Assembly (NCBI RefSeq): GCF_000802305.1
Contig: NZ_JTDK01000027.1
Location: 16,209-80,208 of the forward strand
Length of the DNA: 64,000 nt
Reading direction: 5' to 3'
DNA from: Microbacterium mangrovi
Lineage (GTDB): Bacteria > Actinomycetota > Actinomycetes > Actinomycetales > Microbacteriaceae
Shown: piece by piece, positions 42,764 through 50,674 of the stretch
How positions within the stretch are numbered: position 1 is the stretch's first letter
How the letters are laid out: each line of letters begins with the position of its first letter
The notes under the pieces: generated by a model
What the model was told of the DNA's origin: nothing
Database searches by the model: none
Seen by the model: the letters and a program-made list of their open reading frames with translations, nothing else
Program-made: the position numbers and the translations under genes

Positions 42764-43564
42764 GGGCTTCAACAGGCTCAGCCCGCTCGAGCGGGCGCCC
42801 TGGGCCTGTCGAAGGGCAGACGTACCGGGGTGTGGGGCTTCGACAGGCTCAGCCCGCATGCCCCGGCGCCCTGAGCTTGTCGAAGGGCAAGTGTGTCAGG
42901 GTCTTGGGCTTCGACAGGCTCGGCCCCCCTGACCGGGCGTCCTGAGCTTGTCGAAGGGCAGACGTACCCGGGTGTGGGGCTTCGACAGGCTCAGCCCGCA
43001 TGCCCCGACGCCCTGGGCCTGTCGAAGGGCAGACGTGCCGGGGGTGTGGGGCTTCGAAGGCTCAGCCCGCCCGACCGGACGCCCTGAGCTTGTCGAAGGG
43101 CATGTGTGTCAGGGTCTTGGGCTTCGACAGGCTCAGCCCGCATGCCCCGGCGCCCTGAGCTTGTCGAAGGGCAGACGTGCTCGGGTGTGGGGCTTCGACA
43201 GGCTCAGCCCGCCAGGTCGGCGCCCTGAGCTCGTCGAAGGGCAGACGTACCGGGGTGTGGGGCTTCAACAGGCTCAGCCCACATGCCCGGGCGCCCTGAG
43301 CTCGTCGAAGGGCAGACGCACCCGGGTCGTGGGGCTTCGAAGGCTCAGCCCGCCCGACCGGACGCCCTGAGCTTGTCGAAGGGCAAGTGTGTCAGGGTCT
43401 TGGGCTTCGACAGGCTCAGCCCGCATGCCCCGGCGCCCTGAGCCTGTCGAAGGGCAGACGTACCGGGGTGTGGGGCTTCGACAGGCTCAGCCCGCCTGAC
43501 CGGGCGCCCTGAGCCTGTCGAAGGGCAGACGTACCGGGGTGTGGGGCTTCGACAGGCTCAGCCC
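42764..43564. repeat. Alternating inverted REP-like array, 71-bp period
   Basis: Twelve copies of GGGCTTCGACAGGCTCAGCC (B; first at 42764, last at 43544) alternate with eleven copies of CCCTGAGCTTGTCGAAGGG (A; at about 42798, 42869, 42940, 43011, 43083, 43153, 43223, 43293, 43365, 43436, 43507). A and B share an inverted 15-bp core, so each A-B pair can form a hairpin. Copies differ at a few positions and linkers vary. Type 1 REP elements elsewhere in the window are the single-copy form. Confidence 0.93.
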
Positions 43565-43590
43565 GCAGGATCGGCGTCCCAGCGGCGCAC

Positions 43591-43604
43591 GTTTCACGTG
43601 GAAC
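43591..43604. promoter_or_regulatory. parS-like site 3 (one mismatch)
   Basis: GTTTCACGTGGAAC, which is the reverse complement of the GTTCCACGTGAAAC variant seen at sites 8-10 and 16. Confidence 0.75.
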
Positions 43605-43747
43605 GCATCCGTACCCCGCAGTCACGGCACGCGTTCGGGAGCGATTCCCAGCCCGTGATTCCCACGGCGCACGCTGCCTACCGCGCACGCCGATGGCCCC
43701 GCCTAGCGGCCCGCCATGCGCAGGCACGACCCTCGATGGAGGTCGCC

Positions 43748-43761
43748 GTTTCACGTGAAAC
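43748..43761. promoter_or_regulatory. parS site 4
   Basis: Perfect GTTTCACGTGAAAC. Confidence 0.93.
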
Positions 43762-44066
43762 TCGCTGGTGGCCCTGTCGCGGCGTCCGTGTCGTCCTCCG
43801 CACCGCACCTGGGGCCCGGACGGAAGTGAGCACCTTGGCGGAGCCGACGGACCACCTCCCCCGCCAGCCGGCCACCACGAGGCTCGCTTCGGCGTGACGG
43901 TAACCGCCGACCGAGCACTTGCCGGATGGTGATGTCGTTCCAGATGGGCCCGCAGCTCGGCATCACTTCCCTGCGTTGGTGGCGCGCGGCGCCTCGTCAA
44001 CGCATCCTCGAACGCGAACAACGCGATGCCGGCGCGGCGTCATCTCCCGGGCTCCCCCGCCCCGAT

Positions 44067-44080
44067 GTTTCACGTGAAAC
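44067..44080. promoter_or_regulatory. parS site 5
   Basis: Perfect GTTTCACGTGAAAC, preceded by T (TGTTTCACGTGAAAC). Confidence 0.93.
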
Positions 44081-44502
44081 CCGCGCGGTCTTTTGCCATC
44101 GACCGGTGGTGGACCGTACGGGCATCACCCCCAGAGCGCTATGGGCAGACCAGAACGGACGGCGCTGGCAACGGCACACCGCTGGGTCTGCATGACTGGT
44201 GGCCCACGGCATCATCTGGCCAAGTCGTCCCGACTCGAGGCCGCCATGCGTGGCGACCGGATACGCTCCATCCACAGCTCATCCCAGTGGGTACCTGTCG
44301 TCCGCGGCCACGTGCGCGCGACTCGCAGCCCGCTCCTGAGGACGTGGCGGGACACGGTCAACCGACGGCGCCCGCGAGACACTGCGGCGTGGCCGCTCCT
44401 CCCCCTGTCCGCAGCCGCGTGTGCGACCCACAGCCGGCAGGTGAACAACGAAGCGCGCGGGACGACGCCTCCACACTCCCATCCACCCGGCGTCCCGTGC
44501 GC

Positions 44503-44516
44503 GTTTCACGTGAAAC
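44503..44516. promoter_or_regulatory. parS site 6
   Basis: Perfect GTTTCACGTGAAAC. Confidence 0.93.
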
Positions 44517-44839
44517 CTCCATGTTCACGTCCGAGGTCCCGGCGGCGCACACCCCACCACCCGCGTCGCAATGCGGGAGCGCACCTCGCACGGCGCGTCG
44601 CACGCACCATCGGCCGGGCAAGCCGCAGCGACGCTCCATCCCTCGCCGCGCGGCAGCCAAGCCTCCGCTGTACGGCTCGAGGGCAGAGCCGTGCACAGGG
44701 AATGTTGTAGCGCCCCGCCGGCTATTCTTTGCAACGCTCACCAACAGGCCGACTCCGCGTCACCGCAAGGCCGCGATCCGCGTGCACCACACTGACCAAC
44801 GCCGAGTGATCAGAGATGCCCGTGGAACGCTCCATGACC

Positions 44840-44867
44840 CCACCCGGACCCATGAGGGTCCGGGTGG
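44840..44867. repeat. 12-bp perfect hairpin within the parS array
   Basis: Arms CCACCCGGACCC and GGGTCCGGGTGG with a 4-nt loop (ATGA), 25 bp before parS site 7. No T run and no adjacent gene. Confidence 0.75.
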
Positions 44868-44892
44868 ATCCAGCGCGCCTCGTCCAGGTGGT

Positions 44893-44906
44893 GTTTCACG
44901 TGAAAC
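44893..44906. promoter_or_regulatory. parS site 7
   Basis: Perfect GTTTCACGTGAAAC, followed by GCC. Confidence 0.93.
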
Positions 44907-45128
44907 GCCTCATGTCCGCGCAACATGGCGGAGGCGCCAACCCACGCTGCTTGGTCTCGAGACCCGCGCAGCGCACGGCGCCGCCCAGCAGATGGCCTGG
45001 TACGGTCACGACCTGCCCATCTCGCACGCGGTCCCGGTGCTCGGTTGTCGCACGCGCAACGGCGGGCTGCGGAGACAGCCGGCCAACGGTGGCACGAGTT
45101 CGGCATACAGAGCCTCGCTCCAGCCGGT

Positions 45129-45142
45129 GTTCCACGTGAAAC
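45129..45142. promoter_or_regulatory. parS-like site 8 (one mismatch)
   Basis: GTTCCACGTGAAAC followed by A and preceded by CCGGT. Confidence 0.8.
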
Positions 45143-45228
45143 ACCCGACATCCGGGCGATGCCGCACATGCCACTATGCGTGCGCGCGACCGCCCAACTG
45201 CTGCGCCCAGGCGCCGTCATCCGGCGGT

Positions 45229-45242
45229 GTTCCACGTGAAAC
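45229..45242. promoter_or_regulatory. parS-like site 9 (one mismatch)
   Basis: GTTCCACGTGAAAC preceded by GCGGT, 100 bp from site 8. Confidence 0.8.
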
Positions 45243-45416
45243 CGCGCTGGATGCGGACACCGACGGCGCCGGACCCACACACGGAACGGGCGTGTTACCA
45301 ATTGCCGACTACCGCGCACCGTCCAACACTGTCGGTCGCTGGCTTCGCAGTCACGCCAGCGGGCACCTGCGTCCTCGTCACCGCTTTCGGGCACTCCGGC
45401 CCGTCGTTCAGGTCGC

Positions 45417-45430
45417 GTTCCACGTGAAAC
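45417..45430. promoter_or_regulatory. parS-like site 10 (one mismatch)
   Basis: GTTCCACGTGAAAC followed by GCC. Confidence 0.8.
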
Positions 45431-45637
45431 GCCGATAGGTGCGCAACGCAACGGGAGCGCGTTCCAGTCAGGCTCCCTGCCTGAGACGTGGCCCACACGC
45501 GGCGCCCCCGCCCAACGGGCGGGCCAAGCGGAACAGGATCGCGGAACTCCTGCACACCGTCGCGCGCCGGCAATCGAGCCCGCGACACGCCGCCGCAGTC
45601 CTGCGCTTTCCCGGAGGTCGGTCGCCAATTGGCCGGT

Positions 45638-45651
45638 GTTTCACGTGAAAC
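45638..45651. promoter_or_regulatory. parS site 11
   Basis: Perfect GTTTCACGTGAAAC, preceded by CCGGT and followed by GCC. Confidence 0.93.
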
Positions 45652-45974
45652 GCCGGATACACACGTGCGACCACGATGGCGACACCCGCCCGCCACGCTT
45701 GCTCATGAGACGCGCACCACAAGGGGCCTCCCGCCAGGAGGCGGAGGTGGCGTGGGGTCGATATCCCAGCTCTTGCGCACCGTGGCCGCCGCTCCCACGG
45801 CAAGTCCGCTAAGCATTGCAATCCCCGTGGGCATGTCGCACCTTTTCGGGGCAACGCATCCAGACAGGCACATGGCTGCCAAGGCCGGTTCACAAGACAC
45901 GTCTGCCGCCCTAAGTGCGCAGCGTACGAGACACGACGACCACCCGGTCCAGAGCTGCGATGCGCCCGCCCGAT

Positions 45975-45988
45975 GCTTCACGTGAAAC
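45975..45988. promoter_or_regulatory. parS-like site 12 (one mismatch)
   Basis: GCTTCACGTGAAAC followed by GCC; a different substitution from the other variants. Confidence 0.75.
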
Positions 45989-46064
45989 GCCCTACCGTGC
46001 TGAGCGATACACGCATCACCGGGCGTGCGTTTCGATCATTCGAACGCGAAGATCCAGCAGGGCT

Positions 46065-46078
46065 GTTTCACGTGAAAC
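46065..46078. promoter_or_regulatory. parS site 13
   Basis: Perfect GTTTCACGTGAAAC, 90 bp from site 12, followed by GCC. Confidence 0.93.
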
Positions 46079-46246
46079 GCCCGCCAAGTGCCGCTCCACC
46101 AGGGGTGGCGTGCCAGGTCTCACCCTGTCGACTTACGGAGGAAACCGAACCTCCCGCCCGTTCCACGCGATGCGGAAACTCAAGTCCCAGAGGCGCGCCC
46201 AAGGCTCTTTCAGCCACCGCTCGTCTGGCCCGCCGATCCATCGCGT

Positions 46247-46260
46247 GTTTCACGTGAAAC
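46247..46260. promoter_or_regulatory. parS site 14
   Basis: Perfect GTTTCACGTGAAAC, the last site before the insertion sequence. Confidence 0.93.
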
Positions 46261-46384
46261 GACATGCAAGTCACGGCACGACACGAGTGGCCCCTCCGAC
46301 CCAAGGAGGGTGACCGAGCATGAACACCTCATCCGCCTGGAGATCCTTCGTACCGTCCGCCGCCGCGGGCGAGTCCACTCCGCG

Positions 46385-47788
46385 CGGTGACGTCCCCTGT
46401 GGTGGTGGAGATTCTGATCGGGTCGCCGGTGTCGTAGACGCTGGCGAGCCATCGTGCGATGGTCAGTGAGAACTGTCTAGGAATCTCAACGTAAGGACAC
46501 AACGCACGATGGCTCTTGACCAGTCTGCCCTCCTCGAGCTGCTCGGGGAACTGAAACTCACCGACGTCTCCGACCGGATCCGGGTCGCGACCGAGACCCT
46601 CTACCAGGAGTTGATCGACGCGGAAGCGGCCGCGTTCATCGGCGCCGCCCCGTTCGAACGCACCCCGGACCGCACGAACCAGCGCAACGGGACCCGCCCG
46701 AAGACCATCACGACGACGGCCGGGGATCTGGAGCTGCGGATCCCGAAGCTGCGCACCGGATCGTTCTTCCCGTCACTGCTGGAGCGACGCCGCCGGGTCG
46801 ATCAGGCCCTGTTCGCGGTCGTGATGGAGGCGTACGTGCACGGCGTGTCGACCCGCAAGGTCGACGACCTGGTGAAGGCGCTGGGCGCGGACACGGGCAT
46901 CAGCAAGTCCGAGGTGTCGCGCATCTGCGCCAACCTGGACGAGGACGTCGCCGCATTCCGGGACCGGCCCCTGACCGACACCACCTACCCGTACGTGTTC
47001 CTGGACGCGACCTATTGCAAGGCGAGGGTCGGCCGGCGGGTGGTGTCCCAGGCCGTGGTCGTCGCGGTCGGCGTCGCGGCAGACGGGCGCCGCGAAGTGC
47101 TCGGGTTCGAGGTCGGCGAGACGGAGTCGCAGCCGTTCTGGACCACGTTCCTGCGGTCTTTGAAGGCCCGCGGCCTGGGCGGTGTGAAACTCGTCATCAG
47201 TGACGCGCACACCGGACTGGTCGCCGCGATCGGCACCGTGTTCACCGGCACCAGCTGGCAAAGATGCAGGGTGCATTTCATGCGCAACGTGCTCACCGCC
47301 GTCCCCAAGACGGCCGGCCCGATGGTCGCGTCGATCATCCGCACGATCTTCGCGCAGCCCGACACCGAGCACGTGTTCACCCAGTTCCACGAGGTCGTCC
47401 GCATGCTCTCCCGGTCCCATCCGAAGGTCGCGGACATGCTCGAGAACGCGAAAGACGACCTGCTCGCGTTCTGCCAGTTCCCGTTCCAGCACTGGCGCCA
47501 GATCTGGTCCACGAACCCACTCGAACGGGTCAACAAGGAGATCAAACGCCGCACCGACGTCGTCGGCACGTTCCCGAACCCCGCCGCACTGCTCCGCCTG
47601 GCCGGACATGTCCTGATCGAGCAGCACGACGAATGGGACGGCGCTGACCGCCGCTACTTCAGCGAACACTCCATGGCACTCCTCCTCGCCCAGACGGAAG
47701 AGGTGAGCATCCCCGAACTGACCACGGCATAATCAAACAAGCTGACCCGCACGGTGTCGAGAAACTCCACCAAACAGCGGGACGTCAC
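46385..47788 (+). mobile_element. IS256-family insertion sequence
   Basis: An element of about 1.4 kb with one transposase. Imperfect terminal inverted repeats: the left end reads GTGACGTCCCCTGTGG and the right end, reversed, GTGACGTCCCGCTGTT; both continue to a shared TGGTGGAG. Flanking CTCCGCG copies (46378-46384 and 47790-47796) look like the target duplication, usual size 8-9 bp; an extra base leaves the exact ends uncertain by one. It splits the parS array. Confidence 0.88.
46509..47732 (+). CDS. IS256-family (mutator-type) transposase
   Basis: A 407-residue DDE transposase of the MULE/IS256 class. Its catalytic residues fall in YVFLDATYCK (D), LVISDAHTGL (D) and STNPLERVNKEIKRRTD (E). 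The C/H segment WQRCRVHFMRNVL is also typical. It is intact and full length, so the element may be active. It is the only clearly coding gene inside the parS array. Confidence 0.96.
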   Translation: MALDQSALLELLGELKLTDVSDRIRVATETLYQELIDAEAAAFIGAAPFERTPDRTNQRNGTRPKTITTTAGDLELRIPKLRTGSFFPSLLERRRRVDQALFAVVMEAYVHGVSTRKVDDLVKALGADTGISKSEVSRICANLDEDVAAFRDRPLTDTTYPYVFLDATYCKARVGRRVVSQAVVVAVGVAADGRREVLGFEVGETESQPFWTTFLRSLKARGLGGVKLVISDAHTGLVAAIGTVFTGTSWQRCRVHFMRNVLTAVPKTAGPMVASIIRTIFAQPDTEHVFTQFHEVVRMLSRSHPKVADMLENAKDDLLAFCQFPFQHWRQIWSTNPLERVNKEIKRRTDVVGTFPNPAALLRLAGHVLIEQHDEWDGADRRYFSEHSMALLLAQTEEVSIPELTTA

Positions 47789-48049
47789 CCTCCGCGCCCA
47801 TGACACATGCGAACGGTCCGTAGCCCTCTGCGCAACCAGCCCGCGCTGCACTACGTCACAGAACGGGACCCGCACCTGCCCGCCGGTGCACTCGCTGCCG
47901 CGGGACGCTGGTGCGCGCGCCAGCCCTTAGCCTGCGTCTCTACTCTGTCGCGGGGCCCCGCTGCCCGGTGACACACAGGATCGCGCGCCTCACTTGGGCC
48001 TGGATGCGGCTCGGGTGGTGCCCAGTCCGACCGGCAGGCATGTGAGGGC

Positions 48050-48063
48050 GTTTCACGTGAAAC
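48050..48063. promoter_or_regulatory. parS site 15
   Basis: Perfect GTTTCACGTGAAAC, the first site after the insertion sequence, followed by GCC. Confidence 0.93.
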
Positions 48064-48272
48064 GCCCGACTATGACGCAAAACCCTCGGAGCGAGACCGG
48101 GGGACCACCGAGGCGTTATGTTGCTTTGCCCGCCAGACCAGCGCGTCAGCTGGGGAGCAGTTCTCATGGTCGAACTGGCTCGTTCGTTCACCGATGGCCC
48201 ACGCGGGTGTGGCGCAGCGCGGCGTCGATGCGGCCGAGTGCCAGGGTGGGGGGACCCGCTCCGGTTTCGGAC

Positions 48273-48286
48273 GTTCCACGTGAAAC
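48273..48286. promoter_or_regulatory. parS-like site 16 (one mismatch)
   Basis: GTTCCACGTGAAAC, 223 bp from site 15. Confidence 0.8.
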
Positions 48287-48492
48287 GTCCGTGAGGCGCC
48301 ATGACACAACGCCGACCCGTCCCGATCGCACTGCGGGCGCGCTATCGGAACGTTGGCCAGGTCAACCTGACAGCCAGGGGCTTCCTTCCCGCCTAGCCAG
48401 CTCGTCCGACGATGGCCCATACAGGCCTGGCGACACCGCCGCGTCGATGCCGCCGGGTGGCAGGCCTGCAGACCCCGCTAGCGGATTCTGCC

Positions 48493-48506
48493 GTTTCACG
48501 TGAAAC
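48493..48506. promoter_or_regulatory. parS site 17
   Basis: Perfect GTTTCACGTGAAAC followed by A, 220 bp from site 16. Confidence 0.93.
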
Positions 48507-48633
48507 ACCAGCGGAACAGTGACGCCCCGATGGCTCCACTACGACCGCTGACAGCTGGGCTGGAAACGTGATTCCTGGCGGCGCGAGATTCCGCATGGCG
48601 CCGTGGGCGCCGAGGGGTCCAGCACCAACCGAC

Positions 48634-48647
48634 GTTTCACGTGAAAC
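48634..48647. promoter_or_regulatory. parS site 18
   Basis: Perfect GTTTCACGTGAAAC, the last site before the methyltransferase gene. Confidence 0.93.
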
Positions 48648-48856
48648 GCGGCCATCGACGCACAGAAGGGCCCGGCCGCTATCAAGCCGCACGAACGACG
48701 ACTCGCTCACCCATCCGCTCCACGCTCTGCCGTCGCAGGTGAAGCAGCACACCGCGTCGGAATACCCCGGCTCCGCAACCCTGAGTGCCGCGGCGAACCC
48801 ACCAGGAGCACTCGAGAAGGGTCGACACGCGACGCCCGGTCCGGTTAGCTGAACGG

Positions 48857-49447
48857 GTGGGATTGCAACCGACCACCACGCAATCGATCCGTGCACTACG
48901 CGACGAATGGCGCCGGACGGTGCTCCCTGCGCTCAGCGGCGACGTGCTCGATGTCGGCGCGGGGACCGGCGCTGCAGCCGACCACCTCGGGACAACCGTT
49001 CGCTGGATTGCACTCGAACCCTCACGTTCCGCGCGCCGCGACCTTTCCACACGGGTCCGCGATCGGCCGGAATCTCAGCTGTTGGCAGCGCGCGCTGAAG
49101 ACATACCGCTCCCGGATGCCTCGGTGGATGCCGTCATCGCCGGCACTGTGCTGTGCTCCGTGCGAGACCCCGCCCGCGCTCTCGCGCAGATCCGCCGCGT
49201 CCTGCGTCCGGGTGGACGGCTGGTGTTCTTCGAGCACGTGGTGGCACCGGCCGGAACCTGGACCAGGGTCCTCCAACGGACCTACGCGCCCCTGTCGCGG
49301 ATCATCGACGCCGGATGTGATCCTGCTCGAGACACCGAAACCGCGATCCGAGACGCAGGATTCCAGACGGTCGACGTTCGCAGCGAGCTCGCCCCCGGCA
49401 TCCTGGGGACCGTCGATCCGCTGATCCAGGGCATCGCGGTGCGGTGA
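48857..49447 (+). CDS. Class I SAM-dependent methyltransferase
   Basis: A 196-residue protein (from GTG 48857) with SAM motif I DVLDVGAGTGAAADHL, an acidic residue after strand 2 (WIALEPS), AEDIPLPDASVDAVIAGTVL and LRPGGRLVFFEHV, typical of UbiE/METTL7-like small-molecule methyltransferases. No good Shine-Dalgarno is seen; an in-frame GTG at 48785 would add 24 Arg-rich residues. It is the only rightward gene between parA and dnaA apart from the transposase. Substrate unknown. Confidence 0.8.
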   Translation: MGLQPTTTQSIRALRDEWRRTVLPALSGDVLDVGAGTGAAADHLGTTVRWIALEPSRSARRDLSTRVRDRPESQLLAARAEDIPLPDASVDAVIAGTVLCSVRDPARALAQIRRVLRPGGRLVFFEHVVAPAGTWTRVLQRTYAPLSRIIDAGCDPARDTETAIRDAGFQTVDVRSELAPGILGTVDPLIQGIAVR

Positions 49448-49486
49448 CTGCAGCGCAACAAAGCCCAGGTCAGAATTAGAAAAGGG

Positions 49487-50137
49487 CTACGCGCGAACCC
49501 GAGCCCGAATCACGCGGGTGGGCTCCGCGATGACCCCCTCGCCGACGACCTCGGCTCGTGCGTCGGTCACCTTGAACTTGCGCAGCTGCTTCTCGGCCGC
49601 GCCGATCTCGGCGGCCGCGTTCGCCCCCTTCAGCAGGATCAGCTCACCGCCGTCGCGTACGAGCGGAGCAGTGAGGGGCAGGAGGGTCCGCAGCGCGCTC
49701 ACGGCGCGCGCCGTCACGGCGTCGAACACCGCCCCGCCGCGCCAGTCCTCCGCGCGTGCACGCACGACCTCGACGTTCTCGAGCCCGAGCGCCTCGACCT
49801 GCTCGTTGAGCCACACCACACGGCGTTCCATCGGCTCGATGAGGGTCCACCGCACGTCCGGCCGTGCAATCGCCAGCACGAGCCCCGGAAGGCCCGCTCC
49901 GGAGCCGACATCGGCCACGCTGCCGCTGAACAGAGGCGCGATGACCGCACTGTTGAGCACGTGGCGGTTCCACAACCGGGGAAGCTCCAGCGGGCCGATC
50001 AGGCCGCGCTCCTCACCCTGTTCGGCCAGGGCCGCGGTGAACGCACGCGCGAGTTCGATGCGGTCGCCGAACACCGCGGCAGCCTCGACGGGCTCGCGCT
50101 CCAGCGCCGGCAGGGACTCCGAGGACTCCTGCGACAT
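49487..50137 (-). CDS. rsmG: 16S rRNA (guanine527-N7)-methyltransferase RsmG
   Basis: A 216-residue class I methyltransferase that makes m7G527 in 16S rRNA. It has LELPRLWNRHVLNSAVIAPLF, SAM motif VADVGSGAGLPGLVLAI, LIEPMERRVVWL and VTARAVSALRTLLPL. It lies 2 bp after khpB in the conserved rpmH-rnpA-yidD-yidC-khpB-rsmG run. In relatives parA usually follows directly; here the parS array intervenes. Confidence 0.96.
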   Translation of the reverse strand: MSQESSESLPALEREPVEAAAVFGDRIELARAFTAALAEQGEERGLIGPLELPRLWNRHVLNSAVIAPLFSGSVADVGSGAGLPGLVLAIARPDVRWTLIEPMERRVVWLNEQVEALGLENVEVVRARAEDWRGGAVFDAVTARAVSALRTLLPLTAPLVRDGGELILLKGANAAAEIGAAEKQLRKFKVTDARAEVVGEGVIAEPTRVIRARVRA

Positions 50138-50139
50138 GG

Positions 50140-50643
50140 TCAGGCGCGCCGGATCACCGTGTGACGGTCAGCAGCGGTGCCGTACGACTCGGAGACGAGC
50201 CCGCGTTCCGCGACGATGTCGTGCACGAGCTTGCGCTCGTAGCTCGACATCGGAGGCAGGGATGCCTGCGAGGCGCCGTCGTCGAGCCGCTCGATGGCGC
50301 GGTCGACCAGACGCGCCAGCTCGACCTGCCGCGCATCGCGTGAGCCGCCGACATCGAGGATGAGCCGCGAGAAGCGGCCCGTCTTGGCCTGCACGGCCAG
50401 TCGCGTCAGCTCCTGCAGCGCCTGCACGGTCTCCGGCTCGGAGAGGGATGCCACGGCATCCGCACCCTCGGACTCCACCGACACGTATGCACGACCACTG
50501 CGCACGTCGAGGGCGAGGTCGCCGTCGAGGTCGGCGATGTCGAGCAGCCCCTCCAGGAAGTCGGCGGCGATGTCGCCTTCTTCTTCGAGCTGGGCGACCG
50601 TGACCGAGGCTTCGCGCATCGGCAGCGCTTCAGACGTGCTCAT
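50140..50643 (-). CDS. khpB: RNA-binding protein KhpB (Jag)
   Basis: A 167-residue Jag/KhpB protein: an N-terminal acidic segment, a KH-like domain (DLALDVRSGRAYVSVESEGAD) and a C-terminal R3H domain (LPPMSSYERKLVHDIVAERG). It is shorter than Firmicutes Jag, as usual in actinobacteria. It binds RNA, acts with KhpA and is placed next to yidC. Start ATG 50643. Confidence 0.94.
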   Translation of the reverse strand: MSTSEALPMREASVTVAQLEEEGDIAADFLEGLLDIADLDGDLALDVRSGRAYVSVESEGADAVASLSEPETVQALQELTRLAVQAKTGRFSRLILDVGGSRDARQVELARLVDRAIERLDDGASQASLPPMSSYERKLVHDIVAERGLVSESYGTAADRHTVIRRA

Positions 50644-50674
50644 TGTGTTCCGTTCTCGTCACAGACTGCGGGGA

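Larger units (their letters stand above)
48160..48506. repeat. Diverged direct duplication of a parS-containing unit
   Basis: The segment before site 16 (about 48172-48272: CTGGCTCGTTCG, CGATGGCCCACGCGGG, GGCGTCGATGCGGCCGAGTG) is repeated with substitutions and gaps before site 17 (about 48397-48492: CCAGCTCGTCCG, CGATGGCCCATACAGG, GCGTCGATGCCGCCGGGTGG). The unit length is about 220 bp, equal to the parS spacing there. Confidence 0.8.
42090..48856. other. Gene-poor parS array (putative centromere)
   Basis: Apart from one insertion sequence, I find no gene here with normal codon use, a Shine-Dalgarno and family resemblance. The open frames that exist all run through parS sites (giving FHVKR or VSRET peptides) or through the REP array. 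The region contains 18 parS-like palindromes spaced about 90-440 bp apart, except across the REP array and the IS, plus several hairpins. It lies between parA and a methyltransferase gene beside rsmG, about 4-11 kb from dnaA. Confidence 0.85.

Noticed and set aside
42557..43370. Open frames of 60-140 codons with PVEG, LSKG and DRLSP peptide repeats
   Set aside because: They are translations of the REP-like array; all frames stay open because of the repeat, with no Shine-Dalgarno or family resemblance.
45703..45834. A possible 43-residue peptide (minus strand) with a hydrophobic stretch and PPPPPGG
   Set aside because: It has a weak AAGG upstream and looks faintly protein-like, but codon use is atypical and it is too short to support.
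43416..46390. Many open frames of 60-470 codons on both strands, containing FHVKR or VSRET
   Set aside because: Open only because of high GC. They run through parS palindromes on both strands, overlap each other, and show no typical third-position pattern or domain.
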